Shown in pieces: positions 1 to 8,828 of a DNA stretch of 23,406 nt. Source of the DNA: Entamoeba invadens IP1 (Eukaryota > Evosea > Mastigamoebida > Endamoebidae); assembly GCF_000330505.1 (NCBI RefSeq), contig NW_004443648.1:1311324-1334729 (forward strand). Direction: 5' to 3'. Each line of letters begins with the position of its first letter. The first letter of the stretch is position 1. The notes beneath the pieces were generated by a model. The model was given only the letters and a program-made list of their open reading frames with translations. It had not been told where the DNA came from and did no database searches. A program made the position numbers and the translations under genes.

Positions 1-324
1 TCAACAACATTTAAAATATTATTATAATTTTTTTAATTATATCTAAATAGTATTATAATATAATTTATTATATTTTATTATATTAAATTATATTTCGAAT
101 ATCAATTCAATCATATACAATCATTTACATGGTATTACATTCCTCCCTCACTGTTCAACCTCGTCTCTCATCCTTTTCAATTTTAATGACAAAGCAAAAG
201 GTAATCCTTGATATGCCCTTTTCCTCTCGACAAGGCACTTACAACACAAATCAGACAACGTTGTATTCACATCTATTTGTCATTCGTTCACATAACTCCT
301 TCATTACTTGTGTAGATAATAAAT
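1..324. other. AT-rich intergenic DNA
   Basis: The first 120 bp are almost pure A/T with short TTATA-type palindromic runs. No convincing gene is seen. An open plus-strand frame begins at 129, but it has no recognisable protein features and runs into the opposite-strand gene that ends at 325. The segment would contain the 3' untranslated region of that gene. Confidence 0.5.
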
Positions 325-1168
325 TCACAAACTTTGGGATACCAAGAACACGATGCAGTTATACAAAAATTGAGCGTCGACATTTGACCCGACCAAGGAC
401 TCATATTCAGGCATGTGACTGATATACAACGACGAGTATTTATCAGTGACATGATTGAGTACAACACAAAAGCCATCCAGACTTCTTGCAAGGACGGAAG
501 TGTTATCCGTCATCACATCGCTTCTACTCTGCCCATATTCAAGCCACTTCTGGTTTTTCGGGATTTGTGTAGACGAGTATCCTCTCGACGTGTATGGTTG
601 CATGATACATTTCCAAATGAGTGGGTGTTGTTCGACTATTTGATACGTTGGCTTGTCAGTAAGTCTCTTTGTTCCAAATTCCGTTCCTCTTCTGATCCCA
701 AACAACTCGCAGAGTCTTCTATTGTCGTAGACGTGCATTCTCCCTTCTGTCCCTTCTCGGTGATAGAAGAGAGCGTATGTCCCCAACAAATGTTTCTCTA
801 CGTGTTTCTCTAAGAAGTTCTCTATCGCGGACATCTCCTCGTCTTTGAACTGATACGGCGCACCAGCGCAATCCCCAAGTACAAGTACGTCCGGGTTACA
901 ACTTTCCAGAATGTCTTTTGTCACAAATCTTTTGATTAGTGTGATAGTTAAAATATAACTATAATTACCTATTTATTAACTATATATGTGACATAAACTA
1001 TAGTAAACTATAGTAAATAATAATAATAACTATACTCATAATCACAAACTTCTTGAATGTCATTTTCACTCTTACTCGTCCAAACGTTCTCCAATTTTCA
1101 GAGATGTAGTCCCAAGTTCGATATCCCCCTGAATGTGAATGAATCACTAACACATTAACCGTTTTCAT
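325..1168 (-). CDS. ThuA / class I amidotransferase-fold-like protein, one intron
   Basis: Two exons (1168-1050 and 928-325) give about 240 residues. Exon 1 starts at the ATG at 1168 and encodes MKTVNVLVIHSHSGGYRTWD, a first beta-strand followed by a turn. Exon 2 contains DVLVLGDCAGAP, then an acidic helix (KDEEMSAIENFLEKHV) and LLGTYALFYHR. This order (VLV strand, 'D-VLVLGD', 'EE..AIE.FL', 'LGTYAL') resembles the ThuA / glutamine amidotransferase-like Rossmann fold. No complete Cys-His-Glu triad can be pointed to, so enzymatic activity is not claimed. Neither a signal peptide nor a membrane segment is visible, so it is probably cytosolic. The stop is TGA. The splice junction keeps the frame (…FKK/FVTKD…). 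A nearer TAG acceptor giving a 91-bp intron would also keep the frame. The gene is real with fair confidence; the family call is tentative. Confidence 0.65.
929..1049 (-). other. Spliceosomal intron of the ThuA-like gene
   Basis: On the minus strand it starts GTTTGT (1049-1044) and ends CTAATCAAAAG (G at 929), length 121 bp. The interior is almost pure A/T with several stops in the exon frame. Joining the flanks restores one frame through the amidotransferase-like core. The acceptor is chosen because the kinesin intron in this window ends with the same AATCAAAAG. A TAG acceptor with its G at 959 is an alternative. Confidence 0.65.
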
Positions 1169-1187
1169 GATTAAGTTACTCTACAAA

Positions 1188-1203
1188 AGTTCTCCTTTTA
1201 TTG
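1188..1203 (-). promoter_or_regulatory. TATA-like box plus GAAC-type element of the ThuA-like gene
   Basis: The minus strand reads AATAAAAGGAGAACT 20-35 bp before the ATG at 1168. AATAAAAGG is a TATA-like core and GAAC matches the third core promoter element described in Entamoeba. The same AAAAGGA…AAC arrangement lies before the small gene at 16479. The assignment rests on motif and spacing only. Confidence 0.4.
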
Positions 1204-1577
1204 GATTCAATCTCGGTCTGTCTCGGTAATTTGTCACGTTTTGTTACAAGATTTTACGTCAAAAGTACTCTGTTTTTCTTGTATAGCTTTTTTTACTATT
1301 TTAATAATTTCATTTTTTGTATTACAATTAAAAAAATAAATTTTATTATATTTTTATTATAATTTTATTATAATTTTTATTATAGTTGTATTATATTTTT
1401 TAATTAAAAATGATACTATAATCAATCACTATTTTTAAATAATTCTTTTTATAGTACTTATAACCATAGTTTTACTCTTCAACGATTACGTCACCGCATG
1501 ACGGGTCATTAGCAACCCGAAAAACAAAACAAATAACATTTATTTGTATTCGATGAACATAACACACATCCAATCAT
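1204..1577. other. Intergenic region between the kinesin 3' end and the ThuA-like promoter
   Basis: AT-rich DNA with long runs of TTTTATTATA-type sequence at about 1300-1440. A slightly GC-richer patch at 1480-1520 lies just past the kinesin stop. No open frame with protein-like composition and no RNA gene are seen. It must hold the kinesin 3' UTR and polyadenylation signals; several TAATT/TTATT words are present but none can be singled out. Confidence 0.45.
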
Positions 1578-3587
1578 TCAACACATTTCCATCTTCTTTT
1601 CGTCGCATTTGAGTACTTCTTCTTTCAATTCCATCACACTTTTTCTTGAGTATTTTCCAATTCTATCTGTCAGTTGATCGACCATTACCACAAGTGCTTC
1701 GTTATCGATAGTCAAGTCTTCGATTCTCTTTTCTCGATGCTCCAAAGCGCATTTGAATTCGACGATTTGCATTTCACAGTTCTTCAATTTGTCTTTGAAC
1801 TCGTTGACGACGCACTCGGTCGCGTTTTTCTTCAGTGCGTCCTTTTCTTTTTCTAAATTTTGTTTCTCCTCCGACACTTCTCGGAGTTGTTTCATTAACA
1901 CGGTGATCTCGTCACTCTTTTCCATGATCACCAAATTGAGTTCGTCGCGATTCTCTCCGTTCAATGTCTTCTCAATTTGTTCCTTCAACTCTTTATTTTC
2001 ATTCTTCAGACTCAATAGTTCAGGATTCTCCTGTTCTACCACTTTCCACCTCTCCATCTCGTCCGTCACAAATTTCTTCATTTCGTTGACCGTCTTCTTT
2101 TGACTCCTGAAATTCTCAATACTCCGCTCAAGCATTTTGCGCTTGTCTTCCATCTCTTTGCACTTCTTCTTCCACTCAAGAAGCTCATTGTCTTTGTCTT
2201 TGACTTTCCCTTTGAGCTCTTCGATCACTTCTTTTAAGTACCTTTCTTGGTCCATTTTAGCAAACATGGTAAACTCTAAATGCCGGATCTGCCCTTTTGC
2301 CTTCTCGAGTTCCTTTGTGTCGGCCATTGGAAATCGGCAATTGCGCAATTCTTCATTCTCGGCTCTGAGCCGGTCCAATTCGTCTTTTAGTTGTTCGTTG
2401 GTGCCACTGAACACGTTATTCTTCTTGACAATGCATTGAATGTTTCGCGAGGAAAAGCAAAATTTGATCGTCGACGACGTTTCTCGAATCGCAGACATCG
2501 AAGGGGACACCGTTCCTATTATAAACGTCTTACAATTCCCTCCCAATGAATCCCGCATTAATTGTGTCAACTTAGAGTCTCGATATGGGATGAAACACTC
2601 TTTCCCTTCGCTCTGTTGCACTAGGCCGTGAATCACTCGCCCAAATGTGACCAGCGACTTATTAATATTCCCCGCTTCTTTTAAAGTTTCCCCTTTAGTT
2701 TGTGTTTTCGATTGTCTCTCGGAGCCGGCTAAATCAACAAAAGTCAATTTCGATGTTGTTGTACTACTTTGAGAGTTTTGCGAGTTATTTTGCTTCGTGA
2801 TAAATACAGTGAAAACACAGTGCGACCGACTCGAGTGATCGTTGGAAAGGGTTGCACTCGTATGTCTCATTTTATACCCACGCTGGATAATCGCCCACGT
2901 CGACTCCCAATTGGTCACTGAAACTTGCTCGGGGTTGTTCACTGGCAACTTCCTTGGCTTCAGAGTTTCGCCAGGAACTCCTCCGACACAAGAGACGGAA
3001 ATCTCCGACTTAGTTTTGTCAATCAAGTCAATCAAATTCTCATTATATATTTCTACCATCGAACACGACACACTTGATATCACTCCGCCTTCATTTTGGT
3101 TGTTAAGTCTCTCGAATAGATACTTCAGTGAGCGAGGAATGATACCTCTCAGCTCTTCTTTATCACAATCCCCTTTTGATTACTATTATCACTTTATTAT
3201 AATATAAATACTATTATAGTATAGTATATATATATATAGCACTTCATATAGATATTATACTATTATTATTATAGTTATTGATTCAATCGTGATATTAAAC
3301 AAACCAAATGTAGTAAACGTCTTACCTGATCCAGTCTGTCCATAAGCAAACAAAGAAGAGTTGTATCCTGATAGAGCTGTGTCGACTAAAGGAATACCTA
3401 CAGTTGTGAAGAGTTGTTCCTGCGTTGAATCTTGGTCTGCTACAAAATCAAAATTGAAGTTCTCAAAATCCTTTTCACTTGAGAAATAAACTAAAGTTGT
3501 TTTGTTGGCTGCTTTCACACATGAATCATTTATTTCACTGTCGTTCTGCGGACGTATTCTGATACCTACAATCACGCCACTCTTCAT
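1578..3587 (-). CDS. Kinesin heavy-chain-like motor protein, N-terminal motor, one intron
   Basis: Exons 3587-3305 and 3172-1578 encode 625 residues. The start is the ATG at 3587, followed by the usual kinesin beta-1 'VIVGIRIRPQN'. Residues 83-90 are the P-loop GQTGSGKT, 205-212 are switch I NDHSSRSH, and 240-246 are switch II VDLAGSE. 'IPYRDSKLTQLMRDSLGG' and 'TIKF' close the motor near residue 344. From about 350 to 610 the protein is a long charged heptad-type coiled coil (runs such as LKDELDRLRAENEEL). Family knowledge: an N-terminal motor with a coiled-coil tail is a microtubule ATPase that usually moves to plus ends and acts in the spindle or in transport. The IPYRDSKLT and SLGGNCKTFII region is loosely like kinesin-12 or -7, but the subfamily is not assigned. 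Exon joining (TTF-G/GD-CDKEEL) restores perfect motor alignment. The stop is TGA. Confidence 0.93.
3173..3304 (-). other. Spliceosomal intron inside the kinesin motor domain
   Basis: It begins GTTTGTTT just after SGKTFTTFG and ends GTAATCAAAAG; length is 132 bp. It is nearly all A/T, including a TA-dinucleotide stretch near 3225-3238. Removing it places GDCDKEELRGIIPRSLKYLF directly after the P-loop, as in other kinesins, so the acceptor is fixed by homology. Confidence 0.9.
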
Positions 3588-4009
3588 TCTCTTTTTTTTC
3601 AGTTCACAAAATGAACTAAATTGATAGGTTTTTTAAATTAGTTTAATGGTTTCGACGAGATTGGAGCAATGAGAAAAAACCAAAATTTCAAGTAAAAACA
3701 AATCTAATAACTTTTTTCTTCGTTTTGAAAAAAAATTCCAACTTTTATAAACTGTTCGTTCTTTTTTTTTATTTCCGTTTTTCTTTCTCTGAAAAATATT
3801 TTTCTTGCGAAAATTACAAAAAATTTTTGTAATTTTAAATAATAAACAAAATTTCACAATAATAAACTTAATTAAAATAGTTCTATCTTTTAAAAATAAA
3901 ACAAATAGTAAATAATAGTTTCATTATAATATATTTTGTATTATAAAATATACTATAATATATCGATTTTTAATAAATATAGTAATACATTAACTTTCTA
4001 ATCTAAACG
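3588..4009. promoter_or_regulatory. Divergent promoter region between kinesin and the 317-residue gene
   Basis: 422 bp of AT-rich DNA separates two start codons that point apart. T-rich and A-rich runs dominate 3690-3860, and palindromic TATAATATA-type sequence covers 3925-3965. No canonical GTATTTAAA box is seen before the plus-strand gene. An open minus-strand frame at 3633-3857 is a low-complexity Lys/Phe product and is not credible as a gene. Confidence 0.5.
3601..3617. promoter_or_regulatory. GAAC palindrome just before the kinesin start
   Basis: Perfect inverted repeat AGTTCA-CAAAA-TGAACT, 14 bp upstream of the kinesin ATG. Each arm contains GAAC on one strand, the core of the Entamoeba GAAC promoter element. 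It could be a two-site factor binding element or, if transcribed, a small leader hairpin. Function is inferred. Confidence 0.35.
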
Positions 4010-4963
4010 ATGTTAACAAGCAAACGGGGAGGGATAGTCTATGACAAACTGACTGATTTCAACGAGGTGATAATGCGTGGGTGTGTCTCGATGAGTCATT
4101 ATTTTGTGTTTGACTCGCTTGACAAAGCGCTTTGTTTTCTAGATCGAGTGATTCAAGTCGGGTGTTACGGCGATGCTTCAGTCTCGAAAGAGAAACACAA
4201 GATATGGATCAAACGGATCTGTTGTAATACCGAGTACAAAAAAGTCAAAGAGAAGACTTCGAAAGTCGGCTGTGACGCGCACGCGTTCATTCGCGAAGTC
4301 CAGTTACGAACGATAATCAGCGGAAACGGATTCAAACACGAACAAGTCATCTTTAATATCGACAACAAAATCTACGCGTTACATCCAAACGCCGTTTTAA
4401 AGAGTTTTGATTCGAAATTGTATGGAGAGAAGTACTCGACAACAATTAAGAAGAAAGTCGTCTTAGTCACAGTCGCGAAACCGCACTCGGAGGCGTGTCG
4501 ACGGCAAATGTTAGAGAAAGGATATCAACTGAAACACCGGCGCGACAAAGAAGACCGACCGGAAAGAGTCGACGGAAACGAAAAGATCAGAGACGGCGAC
4601 AATTTCGACATTTTCGAGAAAACAGCCGCCCAACAAGATGTCGAAAAAGGAAATAGAAGAGAATTTCAACCACCCCCACCACTCCAATCACCTTTTGTGA
4701 TTTGTCAACAGCCATTTTCACAGTCAGACAGACAAGAAAGTCATGGAACTGTTAAGTGCGCATTCACACAGGGTGTTGTCAGCTGCTATGACGGCGAGTT
4801 GTGTGTGATGAGAAACGAAGAAGACTTGAGTCAAAAGTATTTGTCGAGAATCGACGAGTTAATGAATGAGGCATTGACCGACTTCCAAAAGTCCCCGTAC
4901 GACCAACGGCTACAGGTGTTCACACAAACACTTCAAGAGGCGAAGAGAGTCTTTACGCAGTAA
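4010..4963 (+). CDS. Conserved-looking hypothetical protein, 317 residues
   Basis: An intact frame from the ATG at 4010 to TAA at 4961. I do not recognise the family. Residues 1-170 look globular and basic: an N-terminal MLTSKRGGIVYDKL, a Phe/Leu-rich helix near 40-50 (HYFVFDSLDKALCFLDRVI) and several Cys. Residues 171-250 look disordered and charged (RRDKEDRPERVDGNEK) with a poly-Pro stretch PPPPLQSPF. Residues 270-317 look helical. No signal peptide, membrane helix or nucleotide-binding motif is seen. Base composition is coding-like, with many TCG, CGA and GAC codons and a sharp rise in GC over the flanks, so the gene is probably real. It runs divergently from the kinesin and may share its promoter region; that says little about function. 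Confidence 0.75.
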   Translation: MLTSKRGGIVYDKLTDFNEVIMRGCVSMSHYFVFDSLDKALCFLDRVIQVGCYGDASVSKEKHKIWIKRICCNTEYKKVKEKTSKVGCDAHAFIREVQLRTIISGNGFKHEQVIFNIDNKIYALHPNAVLKSFDSKLYGEKYSTTIKKKVVLVTVAKPHSEACRRQMLEKGYQLKHRRDKEDRPERVDGNEKIRDGDNFDIFEKTAAQQDVEKGNRREFQPPPPLQSPFVICQQPFSQSDRQESHGTVKCAFTQGVVSCYDGELCVMRNEEDLSQKYLSRIDELMNEALTDFQKSPYDQRLQVFTQTLQEAKRVFTQ

Positions 4964-5022
4964 ATAGAGTGTATTATTTCAATTCAACTTATTCAATTTG
5001 TGATTTTGTCGAATTTTGAGTT

Positions 5023-5256
5023 TCATTTTGAAAATGATGAAGAAGACATTTTATATGGCGAAAAACTCATAAAACATCGTGAGAAGTAAATAAAAAACAT
5101 TAGATTATTTTGTAAGTCTAAATTACAAAGGAAACGATCTCGTATTGTCTCTTTTAAAAGGGACTCAACATGATGATATTCAACCCTTTCTGCTTCACTT
5201 AAGAAATTGTAATTTGCGTCATTATCTTCATCTTCAGGTGTTCTTACTGTTTGCAT
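5023..5256 (-). CDS. Possible small acidic protein, 77 residues
   Basis: Starting at the ATG at 5256 the frame gives MQTVRTPEDEDNDANYNFLS, then SEAERVEYHHVESLLKETIRDRFL, which looks like real helical sequence. The C-terminal third is Phe/Ser-rich and resembles read-through of non-coding DNA. A TATAAAAAG box lies 27-35 bp upstream at 5283-5291, the right place for an Entamoeba core promoter. It may be a small gene, or the surviving start of a decayed one. An overlapping plus-strand frame (5145-5342) is hydrophobic and less plausible. No family is recognised. Confidence 0.3.
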   Translation of the reverse strand: MQTVRTPEDEDNDANYNFLSEAERVEYHHVESLLKETIRDRFLCNLDLQNNLMFFIYFSRCFMSFSPYKMSSSSFSK

Positions 5257-5282
5257 TACTTCTTTTTGTGTTTTGTTCACTT

Positions 5283-5291
5283 CTTTTTATA
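5283..5291 (-). promoter_or_regulatory. TATA-like box before the small acidic ORF
   Basis: TATAAAAAG on the minus strand, about 27 bp upstream of the ATG at 5256. The match is by motif and spacing only. Confidence 0.3.
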
Positions 5292-5370
5292 TGCAAGAAG
5301 TCAATTTTTTTAATAGAAGATTTGCCTTTGTCCATTTTTTGAAACTTTTTGTTGCACAAGTTGAAAGAAA

Positions 5371-5409
5371 AAGAATGGGATAGCTACCTGTTGTAGCTAT
5401 CCCATTCTT
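5371..5409. repeat. Perfect 17-bp inverted repeat (hairpin)
   Basis: The left arm 5371-5387 (AAGAATGGGATAGCTAC) is matched base for base by the inverted right arm 5393-5409, around a 5-nt loop CTGTT. The arms are GC-richer than the flanks. A-rich DNA flanks both sides, so a minus-strand transcript would have the stem followed by a short U-rich run. Possible roles are a structured 3' end, a small-RNA precursor, or a trace of an excised or palindromic element. No neighbouring gene claims it. Confidence 0.75.
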
Positions 5410-6837
5410 GAAAAAAGAACACTGCTAAAAAGAAGTGATTTTTGATTAAACATCAGATTTTAATTAACTATAAAATATAGTTTATCTGGTAGTTGTGTTT
5501 CTTTTATGGAAAGATGTGATCTGAAATAAAAATAAAATATGCATTTTAAAATAGTTTGTTTGCTGTTAGATGATTCGAAAAATGATTTTAGGTGCTGGTT
5601 GTTGACATAAAAAAGCGGGAAAAGAAGTATTATTTACCTTTTATTATAAACAAAACTAAATGAATAGTAAAATAATTATTGTAATGCTAATAATTCACAT
5701 TTCTGGTGGTTGTTTTATATGTGGGATTATTTGACTCTGTCAAAATACAATAAAAGTAAAATAATAATTAATTTGAACTATTTTTTACTAAAAGTCTAGG
5801 AAAAAAAACAGTTAAAAAAATGAATTTTTGTGAATTATTATTTCAACACAAAAAACTGTTTTCAATTCAAAAAATAGAAAAATTAATAATAAATATTAAA
5901 TACTTAATAAATCGGGAATATCTTACTATTATTTTACTTGTTGAATTATTTATACAACATTTATAAAGGTTCAATAAATGCAAAATACTATAATTACTGT
6001 CAACATTTATGTCGATATCTTCATATGAAAATGATATAACATTTCTCGCTTGTAAAAACGTGATATTCGATTATTGGATGTTCATAAAAATAGAAAAATC
6101 AAAACAAGAAGACAGGCATAAGTCTTGATTATATTTGTAGATGGATGTGTATTTACTTAATTTATAATTAGAAGTAATCTCTGTACATAAGTTTGATTTT
6201 AACTTTTTACGTATCTCCGATGTCTGTTCATAATAAATTTACAAGGTTGTTGTTACAAAGTTAAACACACAAAAGAACACAATGTTGGTTATAGAATCAC
6301 TTTATTATCAATTAAAGTCAGTATTTAAAATCATTTTGTGTGAAAAATGTACATTGGTTAATTATGTAATAAAACAAAAACAGTTGTATGAATTATTCAC
6401 AATAGTTACTCCAAATACTTCATTTTTCATGATTCAAATGTAACAAAAAACGTTTAAAAAAGTGACTATTGTGGTTTTCAAAAAATGTTTAATTAATATT
6501 GGATTCTTACACTTTGTGTAAATTTACAAAGAACAAACAGCCACATATCATATAGTTAAATAAAACCACCAAAAAAATACACAAAAATTTTTCTAATTAC
6601 TGCAAAAGTTGTAACATATTTATTTTGTATATTTTGTTATTAGTTTAAATATTAAATTACACTTTTAAATTAATTACACAACAATTTAATAAAGTTGTGT
6701 AATCATGTATAAGAAAAATGTCAATGACATTTAAATTAATATAATTCCAAATGATATCTGAAAATCACACTTATTATTTATTACTAAATGTATAAAACAA
6801 TGACAATTCATAATAATAACCAAATAAAAACACCATT
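5410..6837. other. Long AT-rich intergenic region
   Basis: About 1.4 kb with no open frame of protein-like composition on either strand and no recognisable RNA gene. Homopolymer A and T runs and TTATTA words dominate. Two short inverted repeats lie in the last 170 bp, in what would be the 3' flank of the receptor kinase gene. Confidence 0.5.
6673..6732. repeat. Two adjacent short hairpins downstream of the kinase gene
   Basis: ATTACACAAC (6673-6682) is perfectly inverted at 6694-6703 with an 11-nt spacer. Then 6716-6732 is an 8-bp-arm palindrome, AATGTCA/TGACATT centred on one A. They lie 106-165 bp past the kinase stop codon. They could act in 3' end formation; in DNA this AT-rich, chance is a fair alternative. 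Confidence 0.4.
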
Positions 6838-8826
6838 TTAATTCAAAGAGTTGTGTATCTTTTGAAGCTCTTGAACTATTTCTTTGATATCAAGTCGATC
6901 GATTGGGTTTTGTTTCCACGATTGTTCGATTAGATTAATTAAATCTTCGTTATCAACTAATATTTCTGGGCGTTTTCCTTCCATCATCCACTGAGAAATG
7001 CTCCATGGAAATTTGAACTTTTGAATTGGATACGGGTCTTTCCAACTGATTCCCTCCAACATGCCAATAGCAAATGAATACACATCGGCAGGGAATGTGT
7101 ACTTCTCTTGGTTCATTACTTCAGGCGCCATATACACTGGTGTTCCAATACCTTTAGTGAATGTCATGTTACTTAAAAGACTGTTGATGTTCCTTGACGC
7201 TCCAAAGTCAGTCAATTTGCCATTAACGGCGTCTTCTTTATTCAAAGACACAACGAGAGTGTTATCTGGTTTGACATCTCTATGTAATATACCATTGTTG
7301 TGTAAATACTCTAAACCCTTTGCAGAATCCAATGTTATCTTCACTCGCATTTTAAAGTCAATTGGGTCGTTCTTTCTCTTTTTGATCAAGTCAAGAAAGC
7401 TTCCAAATTTAGCAAATTCAGTGACCATACACACCTTACTTGGGATGAAGACAGCACCATAGAAGTGGACGACATACTCACTTCTAAATTTGTCCAACAT
7501 CGCAACTTCCTTTTCAAACTCTTCCATGCTATCTTTACTCATTTGTTTCATTTCTTTGATAGCAACAACATTCGTTCGAAAGGTGCCTTTGTAAACTATA
7601 CCAAATCCACCTTCACCTAATTTATTTTCTTTATGTAATTCGTCTGGGTCAAGTGCAGTTGATGTTTCAGATGCAAAGGAACATGGTATCTTGATTTCAG
7701 TCGACTCCCCCTTTCGCATATCTAAAACAGTCAATATCACATCGAAATCTGCTTCACATGTACACAATGGAGTGACAGAAACAGTAAATTCAACAGCCCG
7801 TCCTTTTTTGATTGTCACTAATTGTGGTTTGACGTCGACTTCGTACTTTCCTTCATGGTCTTTTGTTGTAAACTGGAACTTCAATTTTCTCTTCTTTTCG
7901 TTGCCAATCAAAAAGACCAAAGATGTTGGCTTTTTGACTGTGATCTCAGACTCATAATATAGTTTATTTGTCGATGAAACCACTGAAGAGTCTTCATCAC
8001 CAAGTCTGAAGAATGTGATGTTGTGGCTCTTTGCATCTGAGATCAATGTTTCATTTACCAACTCTTTTCTCTTATTCTCAAGCTTCTTGTTACGGATATA
8101 GAACCCAATGAGTGCAAAAATAACAACGATTAGAACAATGAATATCACCACAAAAACTATCGGAAGAACAATTGCAACAATGTTTGTAACTGGAATACAT
8201 TCATCTCCATTCTCACTCACTGTACGACTCCTAGAACACTTTGAACACTTTCTTGTTGAAGAGTTATATGACGCACAATTTTCTATATTGGACCACAAGA
8301 TGCACTGTTTTGTGTTAACTTGTAATACATAATTATCAACACATTTTTGACAAAAATTTGCTCTTGTACACAGTTCACAGGTGTCTCCACATTTTGTGCA
8401 CTTGTTATATTCATTGGTGTAATATCCATTTTGACAAAGCAAACATCCTACTTCGCTTTGAGTAATACAATTGGTGAGATTCGTGCTGGCTAAACACTCT
8501 TTTTCATAAGCCGTTGAGAACTCAACGTCTTCGTAATACCCACCATTGGTGTTGCATTGAATGCATTGCGAGAAACTATTTGCACATGTCATACATTTGT
8601 CTACACATTTGATACAATCGGCATTTTTAACAACAAAGCCATCTTTACAGATTGCACACTTTTCACCACTCGGAAGGAACGTCTTGCACTTTTTGGCAAG
8701 TTCTCCAACCGGAACACAATCACCATTTGAGTCGTTGTAATACCCAAACTTACATGAGATACAACTTGTAGCACTTGTGGAACATTGTTTGCATTTTTGA
8801 TCACATAGAGAACACTTTTTACCATC
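6838..8826 (-). CDS. Receptor kinase segment 5: last repeats, membrane helix, MSP-like domain and kinase
   Basis: 662 codons to TAA at 6838. From the first internal ATG at 8592 it would give an intact 584-residue protein without a signal peptide. Using that numbering: CxxC repeats to about 130; a strongly hydrophobic helix at about 135-160 (IVAIVLPIVFVVIFIVLIVV) followed by a basic stop-transfer RNKKLENKRK; a beta-rich region at 215-310 resembling an MSP/Ig-like domain; and a kinase domain at about 320-580. The kinase has GEGGFG, VAIK, HRDVKPDN, DFG and APE motifs, so all catalytic residues are present. HRDVKPDN and GTPVYMAPEV suit a Ser/Thr kinase of the tyrosine-kinase-like group. Role by family: cytoplasmic signalling from a surface receptor. 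This is the best preserved part of the gene. Confidence 0.85.
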   Translation of the reverse strand, partial: DGKKCSLCDQKCKQCSTSATSCISCKFGYYNDSNGDCVPVGELAKKCKTFLPSGEKCAICKDGFVVKNADCIKCVDKCMTCANSFSQCIQCNTNGGYYEDVEFSTAYEKECLASTNLTNCITQSEVGCLLCQNGYYTNEYNKCTKCGDTCELCTRANFCQKCVDNYVLQVNTKQCILWSNIENCASYNSSTRKCSKCSRSRTVSENGDECIPVTNIVAIVLPIVFVVIFIVLIVVIFALIGFYIRNKKLENKRKELVNETLISDAKSHNITFFRLGDEDSSVVSSTNKLYYESEITVKKPTSLVFLIGNEKKRKLKFQFTTKDHEGKYEVDVKPQLVTIKKGRAVEFTVSVTPLCTCEADFDVILTVLDMRKGESTEIKIPCSFASETSTALDPDELHKENKLGEGGFGIVYKGTFRTNVVAIKEMKQMSKDSMEEFEKEVAMLDKFRSEYVVHFYGAVFIPSKVCMVTEFAKFGSFLDLIKKRKNDPIDFKMRVKITLDSAKGLEYLHNNGILHRDVKPDNTLVVSLNKEDAVNGKLTDFGASRNINSLLSNMTFTKGIGTPVYMAPEVMNQEKYTFPADVYSFAIGMLEGISWKDPYPIQKFKFPWSISQWMMEGKRPEILVDNEDLINLIEQSWKQNPIDRLDIKEIVQELQKIHNSLN

Positions 8827-8828
8827 AA

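Noticed and set aside
1753..2439. Plus-strand Ser/Phe-rich frames opposite the kinesin coiled coil
   Set aside because: Mirror of Glu/Lys codons on the coding strand; no independent support.
3633..3857. Minus-strand 74-codon frame upstream of kinesin
   Set aside because: Lys/Phe/Asn low-complexity product from A/T runs in a promoter region.
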